Assembly: GCA_050084985.1 (NCBI GenBank)
Contig: JBITNC010000001.1
Location: 115,072,001-115,136,000 of the forward strand
Length of the DNA stretch: 64,000 nucleotides
Source of the DNA: Nageia nagi
Lineage: Eukaryota > Pinophyta
Direction of reading: 5' to 3'
Positions 50,050-59,865 of the stretch are shown piece after piece. How positions within the stretch are numbered: position 1 is the first letter of the stretch; the number at the start of each line of letters is the position of its first letter. Position numbers and translations under genes: made by a program. Below the pieces are notes generated by a model. That model did not search any database. It was not told the DNA's origin and saw only the letters and a program-made list of their open reading frames with translations.

Positions 50050-53000
50050 GTAGTTTAATTCACCCATATATATATTTTGTTTGATGGGTGTTTGGATTTG
50101 AAGGTGGTGTTTTTTGTGTTTCAGTCCGCGGCTTGGTTGCTTTCTATGGAAGGGGATGTGTTGAAGAAATTGGTGGAGGAGTATCCGGAGTATACGATGA
50201 CTTTTACTGGGCATTCTCTTGGGTCGGGGATAGCGGCTCTCATGGCGTTGATTGTGGCGAAGAATGGTGACCTGCTGGGAGACATTGAGAGGAGGAGGAT
50301 AAGGTGTTATGCGATTGCGCCGGCGAGGTGTATGTCGCTCAATTTGGCGGTGAGATATGGGGATATTATCTATTCGGTTGTGTTGCAGGTATGGATTGAA
50401 AGAACTTGAGTTTCGAAAACTTAAAAGCAATTGTTTTAAGGAAGGCTTTTTATGTAAGGAATTGTGGTGGAGTGATTGGAATCTCGTTATCTTGAGCATC
50501 TTACTTGCACGACAGTTTTGATCGGCAATCTCTTTTTCTTGCACACAACTACAAGCAGAAGACTAATGGGCACATACTTGTAGATTAAGTTTGAACTCAC
50601 CTAACTCTTGGTGGTGATAAAAATATTGAAATAGTAAACAATTTGGAATTCACTATCTACTGCATTTTCTTTCTACTTTCTTATATAAGACAACGGCTCC
50701 AGGTGCAAGATAACAAAACTAAAAACTAGTACAGAGCAATACTATAGCCAATTACAGGGACAATTGCATCAAATATTATATAGATGTAAAATCAAAACAG
50801 TCAACTAAAATTGGAAGATTGTATTCTTTGTAATGGGAAGAATTGGGTATAATTTGCACTAGCTAATTTTCCACAGAGGTAAGTAACCTCATGCGGCCTG
50901 CCTCACACATACCAAACAACAAGCCAATGGTAAAGAATTTGAGAAATATTTTTATTCAATAAATTCAAACAGGGTAGTTTGACTCAAATTGGCAATTACT
51001 TGGTAAGCATGTTGACTTGGCAAAAAATTGGACTTATAAAAATTTGGTAAAAAAATGCATAATATGTATATTTTTATATAAAAATTTATTTTTAGCCATC
51101 TCTTAACATTCCATATCAAATAAGTTAATAACATAATGTAATTTGTAGAGTTTTGTATTACATTTCCAAGGTTCAAAACACATTACAAAGTTTCAATTTG
51201 CAAATTTACAAAACAAAATCTGAATCAGTTTCCTATTTTTGCAGCTTTGTTTTGTCCTTTGCCTTATCTTGCAAGTTTGGTCCTGGTTGTTGCTGGTTGT
51301 GATCGACCCTCTTCTTGTGCTTGCGAGGCTGCTGTTGCTCATGCCTCTTCCTCTACCATTGCGGCAACTTCTTGTTTCATGGCTTTCAAATCTTCAAAGC
51401 TGACATCAAAATCGACATCCACCTTTGGTTGGTGTTCTAATAAACATTCTGCTTGTGGATTTGTTGGATCGATTGCATCCAACTCTATCGCCTCGTTATT
51501 GGTTCTTTCAATTTTTTTGTGATAAAGACGAAAGTTGTAATGCACAAATACTAGATCATTTAAGCACTCTTGGGTGAGCTTGTTGTGCTTCTTTTAGTGG
51601 ATATGTTTAAAGGTGCTTTAATTTCGCTCACATGTAGAAGCATTGCATGTTTGGATAAGATCCTAGTTGCCAGCTTTTTAAGATTGAGCATTTTACCACC
51701 ATAATCCTCTCACCATAGATTTGAAAGAAAAAAAGAAATAAGATTTCTATTTTGTTATAATAAGTGAGCAATTCACTAAAATAAAATACATTTTGTTATT
51801 TGGAGCCTGAGTGCCCCTTCCATCAAGGCATTGTGGAGATTGGAAGAGGTAGCTTTGTTCCTTCTTATAAATTTGAAGCTCGTGATGTACAATATTATTT
51901 CTCATAGCCACATTAGTCACCATATGCTCAATGCACAATTGGAGGCCTATGGAAACTTCCTCATTCATGCCAAAATACTTTGTATAGAAAAACATAGAGT
52001 TCAGGTAGTTCCCTGCTACATGTAGAGGCCTAGGAAGTTGTTTTAGTCATCCATGGTCAATGATGTCCCAAATGGGATGATATTTCCTCTCCTTATAGCT
52101 ATAAAAGGAAGCGATAGCTTTATAAAGGTAATCCATAGGGGATTTATCTGAGTCAATGAGGCAAAAATCTTCACCAAGGGCTTCAAAAATTGCAATGCAA
52201 ATTATACAATTAGTACATATTCCTATTAAATTAAAAATTGATAGCAAAAAACTTGAAATTGAATTATACCTGAATAATTTCATGTGATGCCTCCCAAAAG
52301 GCATCATCAAAGACCCAATCAACAACATTCATGCCGTCAGTTTCACATGCATATTTAGAGGTTGATCACTTGTTGCTCATGAACATTTGCTTCAAAACAA
52401 CTCTTGATTCGTATAGACAATGCAATGAAATAAATGATGTGGCAAAACACGTAACCCTAGATGTGCAAGTGATAAATATTTTTTTTAAGTCTTTTTATTT
52501 CAAATCTCAATGGAAAATTCGAAAATAAATTAAATGAAAATTAAAATAAGATATCAAATTTATAATACTTGCATGTACAATATGCCCTTCGTGAAATTTA
52601 TCCTCATCAAATTGAGGATCCATGTTTTAGTGTAGATGTATCATGTAATGTTTTTTTGCTCCGTTTATAACCTCTTCACCCAACCAATTTTCCCAATGTC
52701 CTCAAGAAGTAAATCAATACAATGTGTAGCACATGGACTCCAAAAAATAGTTGGGTATCTCTTCTCAGTGAGTGTTTCTTCTGAGATGTATGTAGTGGCA
52801 TTATCTATGATAATCTGCACAACATTCTCAAGGCCCATGGCCATAATGACCTCCTCAAGCAACCCAAATAAATACTTGACAATTTTTACTTTTGCCAATG
52901 CATCCATTGATTTCGAGAACACTAGACCTAAAAAAGAAACCAAAAATTACAATGTGATGGTATTGTTAACTATTTTAATACGTAAATAATTACAATACTA

Positions 53001-55201
53001 AGCTTTCTTTTTGCAATGATCTTTCATCTTGATGCATCACTTTTATTAGTGGTGTTAAAATTTAAATTATAAAATTAATAAAACAATTTTACAATAAAAC
53101 AAGAATAACATCACAATACTCTCAACACAAGTGAAGATATTTTATATTACAATAAGAACAACATTGCAATGCGAAAAAACACTCACCGTTATAATAATAA
53201 TGGATTTGTTTAGCATGTGAAAAACACCAAATCACTTGGTCTCAACTCAACAACCAATCCCACATGCCCACTATCATGTAGCCACACTAATAAAGAGCCA
53301 ACCCTTGTATGGGTAAGGCACGCCTTCTAAGCATAACACTGGCATTGCAATGCACGACCATGTCATTGGGTGGTAGCTACCATAGTTACTCCGACGCGGC
53401 ATATGTCCCAATAAGACATAGTCCCTATGCACCTATTTGTGCATTGAGCATGGTCATGCTACTAAAGGCTTTTCATCGGGTGAGATCCTCGGATATGGGC
53501 TAACGCCCTAGGTACCCAGCACTCGTCCTGAAAGGCAAACGTAATTGGATGAGTGTCCCCGTAGTAAGGGGAGGAATGAAACACGTGGGGCGATAAGCTG
53601 CCATGAAACTCTGGGTGAGGATAAATCGAGGATAAATCTTACAACATAAGCATGAACTCTACTTCGTTCAAACAAGAGAGCATGAACATATTACAACATA
53701 TCAACACTCTCAAAAAATTCTAATTTTACACTCGTACTCAAGAAAAGTATTTGATTATACAACACTCAAGATTTGGATTTTTTGCTTGCTTTTTAACTTG
53801 CTTTCCATGCCCATAGAATAGCCTTATCTATAAACCAAATTTGGTATCTAAATTATTCCAAGTATCTTAAAGGTTTCTTCAATTTTAAATATCTCATTTC
53901 CATCCATTTTTAAAATAATTATAATATTTCAATTTCTACCTAGGATCATGTGCATATCATCTTTTTCTACAATCCCATTTTTAAAAGTCGACATTATCTA
54001 TCATCATTTATTTTTTCTTATGTAATCTCCTTTTGTCACAATCTTTTATATTGTTTAAGAATATTTTTTCTATATATTACCGCTTGATATTTTTTCCATT
54101 TATCATGACTTACTTTTACATTCATTTTTAACATTTACCATTTTTTATTTGGGGTGCTCTATTTATTTGGTACTTTTCATTATTCACTATTCCATATTTA
54201 CTTTTTATTGTCTTTTATCGGATGGTACAAACATACAACCCTTACAATACATTTGTAGTAAGTATTGCACAACAATCATTATTATATCGTTATCACAACA
54301 TTCTTGCTACATCATTGTTTTGTTATAGTGAACTTCTATATCAACATTGTCGCTTTTTGGTTGGCATTGTTAACTTGTGCAACATATTGTTGTCTGAGCA
54401 TTATTATCACTATTAGGTATTATGCATACTAGTTACTTAAAGATAATATATATTTACAAGAAAAATTTAATGACGACAGTATTTTGATTTGTTCTTTTAG
54501 CACACAATGAAAATCTCAAACACAATTGTTTGTTTGTGTACATTTCTCTTATGATTTCATTCTATAATCATCATTCCAAGTCTTGGTTTATTTTCTCTTT
54601 GAATAAACAGTATGCAAATGATCAAATCTTCTTGATTTCTGTGGACAGTAATAAATACATTTGTTAACTACTTTCATGCTTGCTAAAAACTCACATTACC
54701 AAATCTTTGTTTATCAGAACATATTTACGGGTAGTTGTGATTTCTTTGCCATTTGAAGTCCATTTACAGCATGAGAATGACACTCATTGCACTTTTTTGC
54801 TTTTCCAGGATGATTTCTTGCCAAGGACGAGTACACCTTTGGAAGATATTTTCAAATCTATTTTTTGGTATTCAAAGATATTTATTTGTTGGTTATAATA
54901 GGCAGTAATGTTGGATTTTTTTTTTCAATTCTGTCAATGAATAGTTCTAGTAACTGTATAAGTTTATACTCATTATTTACAATTTTCACATATTTATTAG
55001 AGTTACTCGTTAATGGAGTATTATGTACTTCCTTTTTGAATGAATATTAGAAGTATGAATGCCTTTGGACAGCTTGCCTTGTTTACTCTGTGTTAGATGC
55101 ATGAGAGATACATGCATACCAGAGGAAAGGATGCTTGCAGATCCTCGAAGACTATATGCTCCAGGACGGCTGTACCATATTGTTGAAAGAAAACTTTGCA
55201 G
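49606..55201 (+). CDS. Plant class-3 lipase (mono/diacylglycerol lipase-like), exons 1-4; 3' end beyond window
   Basis: Four exons splice in frame with GT-AG borders: 49606-50049, 50125-50388, 54809-54867 and 55073-55201 (896 nt, 298 codons plus two bases). Exon 1 begins 'MSLICGGIPILECVYCIACA', the Cys-rich, hydrophobic start of the plant Lipase3_N/Lipase_3 family (calmodulin-binding heat-shock-like lipases); exon 1 goes on to 'LDHEHRDIVLAIRGLN'. Exon 2 carries the nucleophile elbow 'GHSLGSG' and 'CYAIAPARCMSLNLAVRYGD'. Exon 3 is 'DDFLPRTSTPLEDIFKSIF'. Exon 4 has 'LPCLLCVRCMRDTCIPEERM' and 'DPRRLYAPGRLYHIVERK'. By family knowledge it is an ester or acylglycerol hydrolase, perhaps membrane-linked through its Cys-rich start. 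The family's next part ('AVPVDGRFEH'-type, with the catalytic His) was not found before 64000, so the gene must continue past the window or be truncated. No in-frame stop occurs in the four exons. The start ATG fits the family N-terminus. Confidence 0.93.
50125..50388 (+). CDS. Lipase exon 2 (catalytic serine)
   Basis: 88 codons, phase 0 at both ends. The acceptor is 'tgtgtttcag' after a 75-bp intron and the donor is gtatgg. It contains GHSLGSG. Confidence 0.94.
51339..52943 (-). pseudogene. hAT-family transposase pseudogene
   Basis: Minus-strand frames follow the plant hAT/DUF659 order. 'GLENVVQIIIDNATTYI' and 'FWSPCATHCIDLLLEDIGKI' lie at 52943-52665. 'MNVVDWVFDDAFWEASHEII' comes near 52.3 kb and 'ERKYHPIWDIIDHG' at 52047. 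Then come 'CNASTCERN' and 'KLTQECLNDLVFVHYNFRLY' near 51.65-51.5 kb, the hAT C-terminal dimerisation region, ending 'AIELDAIDPTNP'. Stops and frame changes break it, and the BED zinc-finger start is not seen. I found no terminal inverted repeats or 8-bp target duplication. It is antisense to the lipase gene. Confidence 0.87.
53170..53680. other. GC-richer island of unknown origin in intron 2
   Basis: This stretch departs sharply from the AT-rich sequence around it, with words such as 'gggctaacgccctaggtacc' and 'cgtggggcgataagctgcc'. It contains no domain-bearing ORF and does not match tRNA, 5S rRNA or another RNA gene that I recognise. It may be part of the adjoining hAT element or a separate insertion. 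Confidence 0.5.
54809..54867 (+). CDS. Lipase exon 3
   Basis: 59 bp that begin 'DDFLPRTSTPLEDIF' and end in a split codon TG|C. The acceptor is 'ttttccag' and the donor is gtattc. It is too short for ordinary ORF detection but matches the family exactly in position. Confidence 0.93.
55073..55201 (+). CDS. Lipase exon 4
   Basis: 129 bp; the first base completes the Cys codon split by the 205-bp intron 3 (54868-55072). It reads to 'IVERKLC' and a split codon AG|, with donor gtatct at 55202. The next exon is not in the window. Confidence 0.92.
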
Positions 55202-55724
55202 GTATCTGGCAATCCATTTAACAATTTGAGAACAGTTCAAGTTCTATCAGAAATTACCTACATTCTATGTTCTGTTTGTTTGAATGCTTGATAGATTGTG
55301 CCTGTAAATGCCAAGTAGTCTGGTTTAAATGAACACAAGGGAACGCATAGAACAGTGGAGGAGAAGCAACAATTGGTAAACTCTGTTATCTGCCTCAAAG
55401 TAAGATGAATCCTTACCCACGTATGAGAAAGATGAAAACTTGTGTGGAACTGCAAGTGATTGGACGATTAGACAGAGACTGATAATATGGCTATGTACGA
55501 TAATTGATAATCAACATGTGCACTGTCATTAGTGTGAGGATATGACAAGATAAGATGAGCTCCCTACGACTCAACCAACAATTGAAGAGATCTAACAATC
55601 TTTATGCCATGCGAGTATAGACCCAGATTAATTTAACAATAGTAGCGTCATATATGTTACACATTCCATAATTTTAGAACATATACATGACACAAATAAA
55701 ATGTGCCAGAATCGGCATTATTCC
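55202..55724. other. Start of lipase intron 4; possible copia LTR
   Basis: No exon is seen. It lies downstream of the minus-strand copia remnant and may include its 3' LTR, but no partner copy is in the window. Confidence 0.45.
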
Positions 55725-56786
55725 TCAGTCTACCCCATAATGGCCGTTTGAGTAGACTTGAAGATGTGCTTGTAGTCCTGCCCAATGGATCATGTGCCAA
55801 TGGCTTTTAAAAGTATTTACAAACAGCTTCTCTGTGCTGCAATACACGATCAATTTGACCCTGCTGGACAAAATATTGGGTGAATAATGATGAATATCAA
55901 TTTTCTTGGTCCTGCTGTGGAACATGGATTTTCCGTCATTTATATGGTGGCATGGTACTCTTATCATGGTAAAACACTCACGTTGGATCATATGGTTTCT
56001 GCAATCCTCAACTATTTTGTGAAGTCATGTTGCCTCACAACTGAATGAAGTGTCTGCAATGCACTATGCGCTTGTTGTAGGAAGTGAACTATGGCATAAT
56101 TTATTAGAACACAAAACACACACTATTGAACTATGGCTCTATGCATACCCTGAGGCAGACCTTTTATCTGCATAACAAGCCGAATGAAGATTTTTAAAGA
56201 GAAACTGTCACTCTAAAGGTTTTTAAAATCCTTGTCGTGGAAATCAAATACACCCCAAAGATGATATAAGGTTGACTAGTGGTTAGATATATCAAACTCT
56301 CAATCAATTGTAAATACGACATTTTATTGATTGACTCGGAAACTTGGGTAACTTAAATGCAAGCTCAATCGGAGTTGCAACTGATTTGTGACACACTGTA
56401 AAATATTTGCAATAACCCTGAAGCATGTTTACCCTCTAAGCAAATATACTACCTTCTGACTGTCAAATCTGAAGACTTAAACTAATGAATCTGCCCAAGA
56501 TCTGTCAATTATCTCATTTCCATATCTGAAGCCATCTCTAGTTTGACCATATCAGAAACCTCTCAAGTTGTTGACTGTATAGATGAGATCATCTGCATAG
56601 AGAACCATGATAAGAAAATCGTGTCCAGAACTCTTGACATAATTATGTTCTGAGAAGCCAGTCTTGTAGGTATATATCAATCCTTAAATGCTAAGTTCAG
56701 AGTGCTTGCGTAGGTCAGTTCAAAGCTCCTACAACCCATATACATGGTCTTCCTTTCCTGCATCTCAAATCCCTCCAGTTGTGCTA
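55725..56786 (-). pseudogene. Copia reverse transcriptase / RNase H remnant
   Basis: On the minus strand, in order: 'DFLIMVLYADDLIYTVNN' (RT active site YADD, about 56.6 kb), 'KSVATPIELAFKL' (about 56.37 kb), 'SLIYLTTSQPYIIFGVYLIS' (about 56.28 kb), 'ACYADKRSASGYA' (about 56.15 kb), and 'MFHSRTKKIDIHHYSPNILS' with 'VYCSTEKLFVNTF' (55991-55800). These are the RT end and RNase H of a copia polyprotein, broken by stops and frameshifts. The upstream RT, integrase and gag are missing, because sequence homology stops where the LTR of the second gypsy-like element begins at 56787. Confidence 0.88.
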
Positions 56787-58021
56787 TGTGATGTTTCCAA
56801 ATCGGAACTCTAGGAATAGCTCAAACAATTATTGAATTAATTTTCTAAAATTCCATAAATTCCAAAATTACTAAAAATGCCCAAATCATGCTCAATAAGT
56901 TATTCTTATCACTCCAATATTACTCAAAAATTAGGACGACTGGCCTAGAGTATGAAACTTACTCAAATTATCCAATGAAATGGGACGAAAAATATTAGGG
57001 CATGAAATATTTAAAATAACATCTCATTGAGGCAAATGTCTAGCATTTAGGCATTAGATCTCAACCTTACACAACAAATGATGCCACAAAAATAGATCTT
57101 AAATACCATTTAATGTAATGAGCCAAAATAAATGTGTTACAAGCCTAAGAATAGCTAGATTTGTGCCCTAGGGTGAGATGTATCAACCAGGGAGATTGGT
57201 TCTTACTTTAGGAACTCTCAAATGTGCTCAAATTGGCTCTAGGAATTGGATGTGTGGAGTTTGGCTCTTTCGGATGCAGATCTGGCAGAGACATGTGACT
57301 CAAGATTCCTCCAAGGTGTGATGTTTGGGGTAGGAAGCCCTCCTTAGCAAATGGTGAATCTCGTCAATTCTAGTTAGATCCCAGATGGATCTCAACAACA
57401 ACAGTAGTTGGAGCGAATCCCTGATGGACTCTAGGACTCCTCAGCAGTGATGGCAGCCTTAAGGTAACCCTAGGGAATGTTGGACCCTAGGTAGCAGTTG
57501 AATGACTTTTGAGGAATGCTAGGCCTCAAAGTAGTAGACAACTAAGACTCGAGGAATTCTAGACCTCAAGTACCTCCATTGCGTGCACAAGAGGAATGGA
57601 GACAGCTCACGCCCATAATTAAAATCAATAATCAAACATAACCTTCAAATGAGACTCTAATTGCCTTTCATAAGGGGTTGACCGATCCAACCTAGACATT
57701 TTAATTCCTTATTACGGTTACAAAATTATTAATTACTCCCTAATATGAGGCGCCTACCTAAATGAGATTCCTAGCTAACTTAAAATCACTCCTAGATCCC
57801 TAAAAGAGGCATGTCCAACCTTAAGTGCTCAATTAATGCATTTTTACACGCAAGATGAACACTCATCCTCATTGGGAAGCCATAAAATGGCATAATTACA
57901 TCTAATTACATAAAAAAAACTTCAAAAAACAAAGAATGCCTCCTAGAGGAGGTGCATCATGAGGAAGAATAGCTGAGAGTGAAACACTCATGAAAGGGAC
58001 CTTGAAAAATGAAATATTACA
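56787..58021 (-). repeat. 3' LTR candidate of the second gypsy-like element
   Basis: It starts tgtgatgtttcc and ends aaatattaca on the + strand, like the tgtaatgttcc and attaca ends of the first element's LTR. It contains short internal repeats ('gaattctagacctcaag'-type words) near 57.5 kb. The partner lies outside the window. Confidence 0.65.
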
Positions 58022-58040
58022 ATACCGCCCTCCCTAAATT
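58022..58040 (-). other. Polypurine tract of the second gypsy-like element
   Basis: Read on the minus strand, 'aatttagggagggcggtat' abuts the LTR. The same bases encode the QFREGG tail. Confidence 0.75.
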
Positions 58041-58600
58041 GCTTTTCCCCAAGCAATTTAGGACCATCTATGCAACAACCAACGTTGGGTCTTCTTGCTC
58101 CTTCCCTTATTCATCTTTATCTTCACACGTGGGCGAGACATCAACGAGCTCCTTGTCTTTTGCGGGTGTGCCATCTTTGACATGGATCATTTCCAATCTC
58201 TTAGCCTTGGCACCTTTACTCAGTTGCTCCTTAATTCCGCGTAAGATGATCTCACGTCCATGAACCTTGAACTTCATCTCCAACATCTTGTAGTTGGAAG
58301 TGATCTCTCCTTGTGAGCATAACCATTGCACTTTGTTGTGCCTTACACAATTTGCCCCCTAAATTTTGCAATTTCGGGGACCCTCGACAATTTGGAGCCT
58401 TGAATGTCAAGTCAAAACCATTTCCCCTCGTCTCAAGTAAATCCAAAATTAAGCCCATAACCTTGAAATTGAAGTGCAATCGCCTATCCAGCCCTAGCCA
58501 TCTCAAACCATATAGTAAAACCCTCGTAAATTGACTAAGTTTGGTCGAGTGTAGATCAGGTCTAGGTGGTACAGGGAAGTCCAAGTCAAGATTCAAGCCA
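58041..58600 (-). pseudogene. Broken minus-strand coding next to the 3' LTR
   Basis: Open frames 58331-58107 and 58596-58252 are in sense with the LTR tail. The first contains 'LEMKFKVHGREIILRGIKEQ', which resembles the linker between protease and reverse transcriptase in some Ty3/gypsy polyproteins ('F-x-x-x-G-x-x-x-x-L-x-G-I'). No RT follows it, so pol appears deleted or rearranged. Identification is tentative. Confidence 0.4.
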
Positions 58601-58632
58601 AAACGGATGGACCCAGGCTCCTCCCAGGCCTA

Positions 58633-59556
58633 GCGCATGCTCCAGGAAGACAAGATTGTGTCTTTCTAGGATGTGCGCCCAGCTTGGAAGGAAGCCTGGC
58701 TTCGAAATTAAGTCCCAAAACGCAAATTGGGCCACTCCTTGACCTAGCACATGCCATGAAAAGACAAAATCTTGTCTTTCTGGGGCATGCGCCAGGACAA
58801 GAAGGATCCCAGGACGAAATCAAGCTTGGAAAAGGACAAGTTAGTGCATGAGAAGACTAGCGTAGGCCTCAAAAAGACAAAATCTTGTCTTTTGGGAGCA
58901 TGCGCCCAAGCCTGAAGGTTACCTGGGAAGACTTGGAGCCCAGAAAGAAGAAATACACTCACGGCGCATGCCTCGAAAAGACACAACCTAGCCCAGGAAG
59001 CCCCTCAGATGGGACAAAACAAAGAATTTGGCTAAGGTACGGAGTTTTGAAGCCTGGAGCACACTCCAACATGGCCAGAGGGGCTGGTGCATGCCTCCAA
59101 AAGACAAAAACATGACTTTTTGGAGCATGCGCCAAGCCCTGGGAAAGCACCAGGGTGGGGCAAGTATGGGAAAATGACTAAGTCCAGGGATCAGGAGGCC
59201 AAAACAAGGCAAATCTGGCCATTTGCAACCTAGTGCATGCCATAGGAAGACAAGATTGTGACTTTTGGGAGCATGCACCTAGACTGGAGAAGCTGGAGGG
59301 AGTTTCAAAAAGACAAGATCCTGTCTTTTGAAACCATTTGCCAGGTTTGGGAGGGACCCTGGGTCAAGTCAGGAGGAGAAAATGAGCAAGTCGAACCACA
59401 GAGAATTAAGCACCAAGCAAAATCAAGCTCAGGATGGCACTCTAGGGTCAAGTTGGACGAGTAGGAACACTAGGAGGACCAATTTTGGGAATGCAACCAC
59501 CCTAGGGGCTGGCGCATGCCTCAAAAAGACAAAACCTTGTCTTTTGGGAGCATGCG
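58633..59556. repeat. Array of about seven palindromic hairpins with GCATGC arms
   Basis: Each palindrome is about 47 bp: left arm 'gcgcatgcctc' plus 'aaaagacaa', a small loop, then the mirror arms 'ttgtctttt' and 'gggagcatgcgcc'. Copies lie at 58633-58679, 58747-58793, 58860-58906, 59086-59133, 59232-59279, 59302-59334 (inner arms only) and 59512-59556. A half copy (left arm) is at 58964-58984. Spacing is about 100-150 bp for the first copies. Unit DNA between them is only weakly related. Open frames across this stretch on both strands are artefacts. Confidence 0.9.
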
Positions 59557-59710
59557 ACAGGCCAAAAGAACCTTTAGAATCCCAACGATTGGTCCCAGAC
59601 AGTAAGGAATAGGGTTTCAAGATGACACACATCATGAGGTCGGCCACTTCAATGGTTGAGATGTGTTTTTCTCCAAAACCTAGCCGACTAGGGTTTTCAA
59701 AATGCCCACA

Positions 59711-59722
59711 TCAGCTATAAAT
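59711..59722 (+). promoter_or_regulatory. TATA box for the antisense ORF
   Basis: 'gctataaatatc' lies about 150 bp before the first ATG (59866) of the antisense ORF, after the hairpin array. A CT-rich leader (tcctcttctaca) follows at about 50 bp, which fits a plant core promoter on the + strand. Confidence 0.55.
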
Positions 59723-59865
59723 ATCAACTTGGGGACCACATTTTTCCAAATTCAAATCGCGCTCCTCTTCTACACTTGTGTTTGAATTGTAGATTTTTGA
59801 GTTTCAAACCCGTCCATTTGCTTGGGGAGGCTTGCGCAAGAGATATAGGATGATAGGAGGAAGAC

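Larger units (their letters stand above)
50389..54808 (+). other. Lipase intron 2 (4.4 kb, TE-filled)
   Basis: GT at 50389 and 'cttttccag' ending at 54808. It holds a decayed hAT transposase on the opposite strand (51.3-52.9 kb), a GC-richer island (53.17-53.68 kb) and AT-rich filler with no other gene. Confidence 0.88.

Noticed and set aside
49501-50544. Minus-strand frames of 140 and 186 aa across lipase exons 1-2
   Set aside because: They are shadows on the opposite strand of the coding exons, helped by GC-rich codons.
58633-59556. CRISPR array
   Set aside because: The host is plant-like, spacing is irregular, units are long palindromes and there are no cas genes.
58593-59647. Several 60-96 aa frames with repeated 'HAPK' words
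   Set aside because: They are translations of the hairpin array in different frames.
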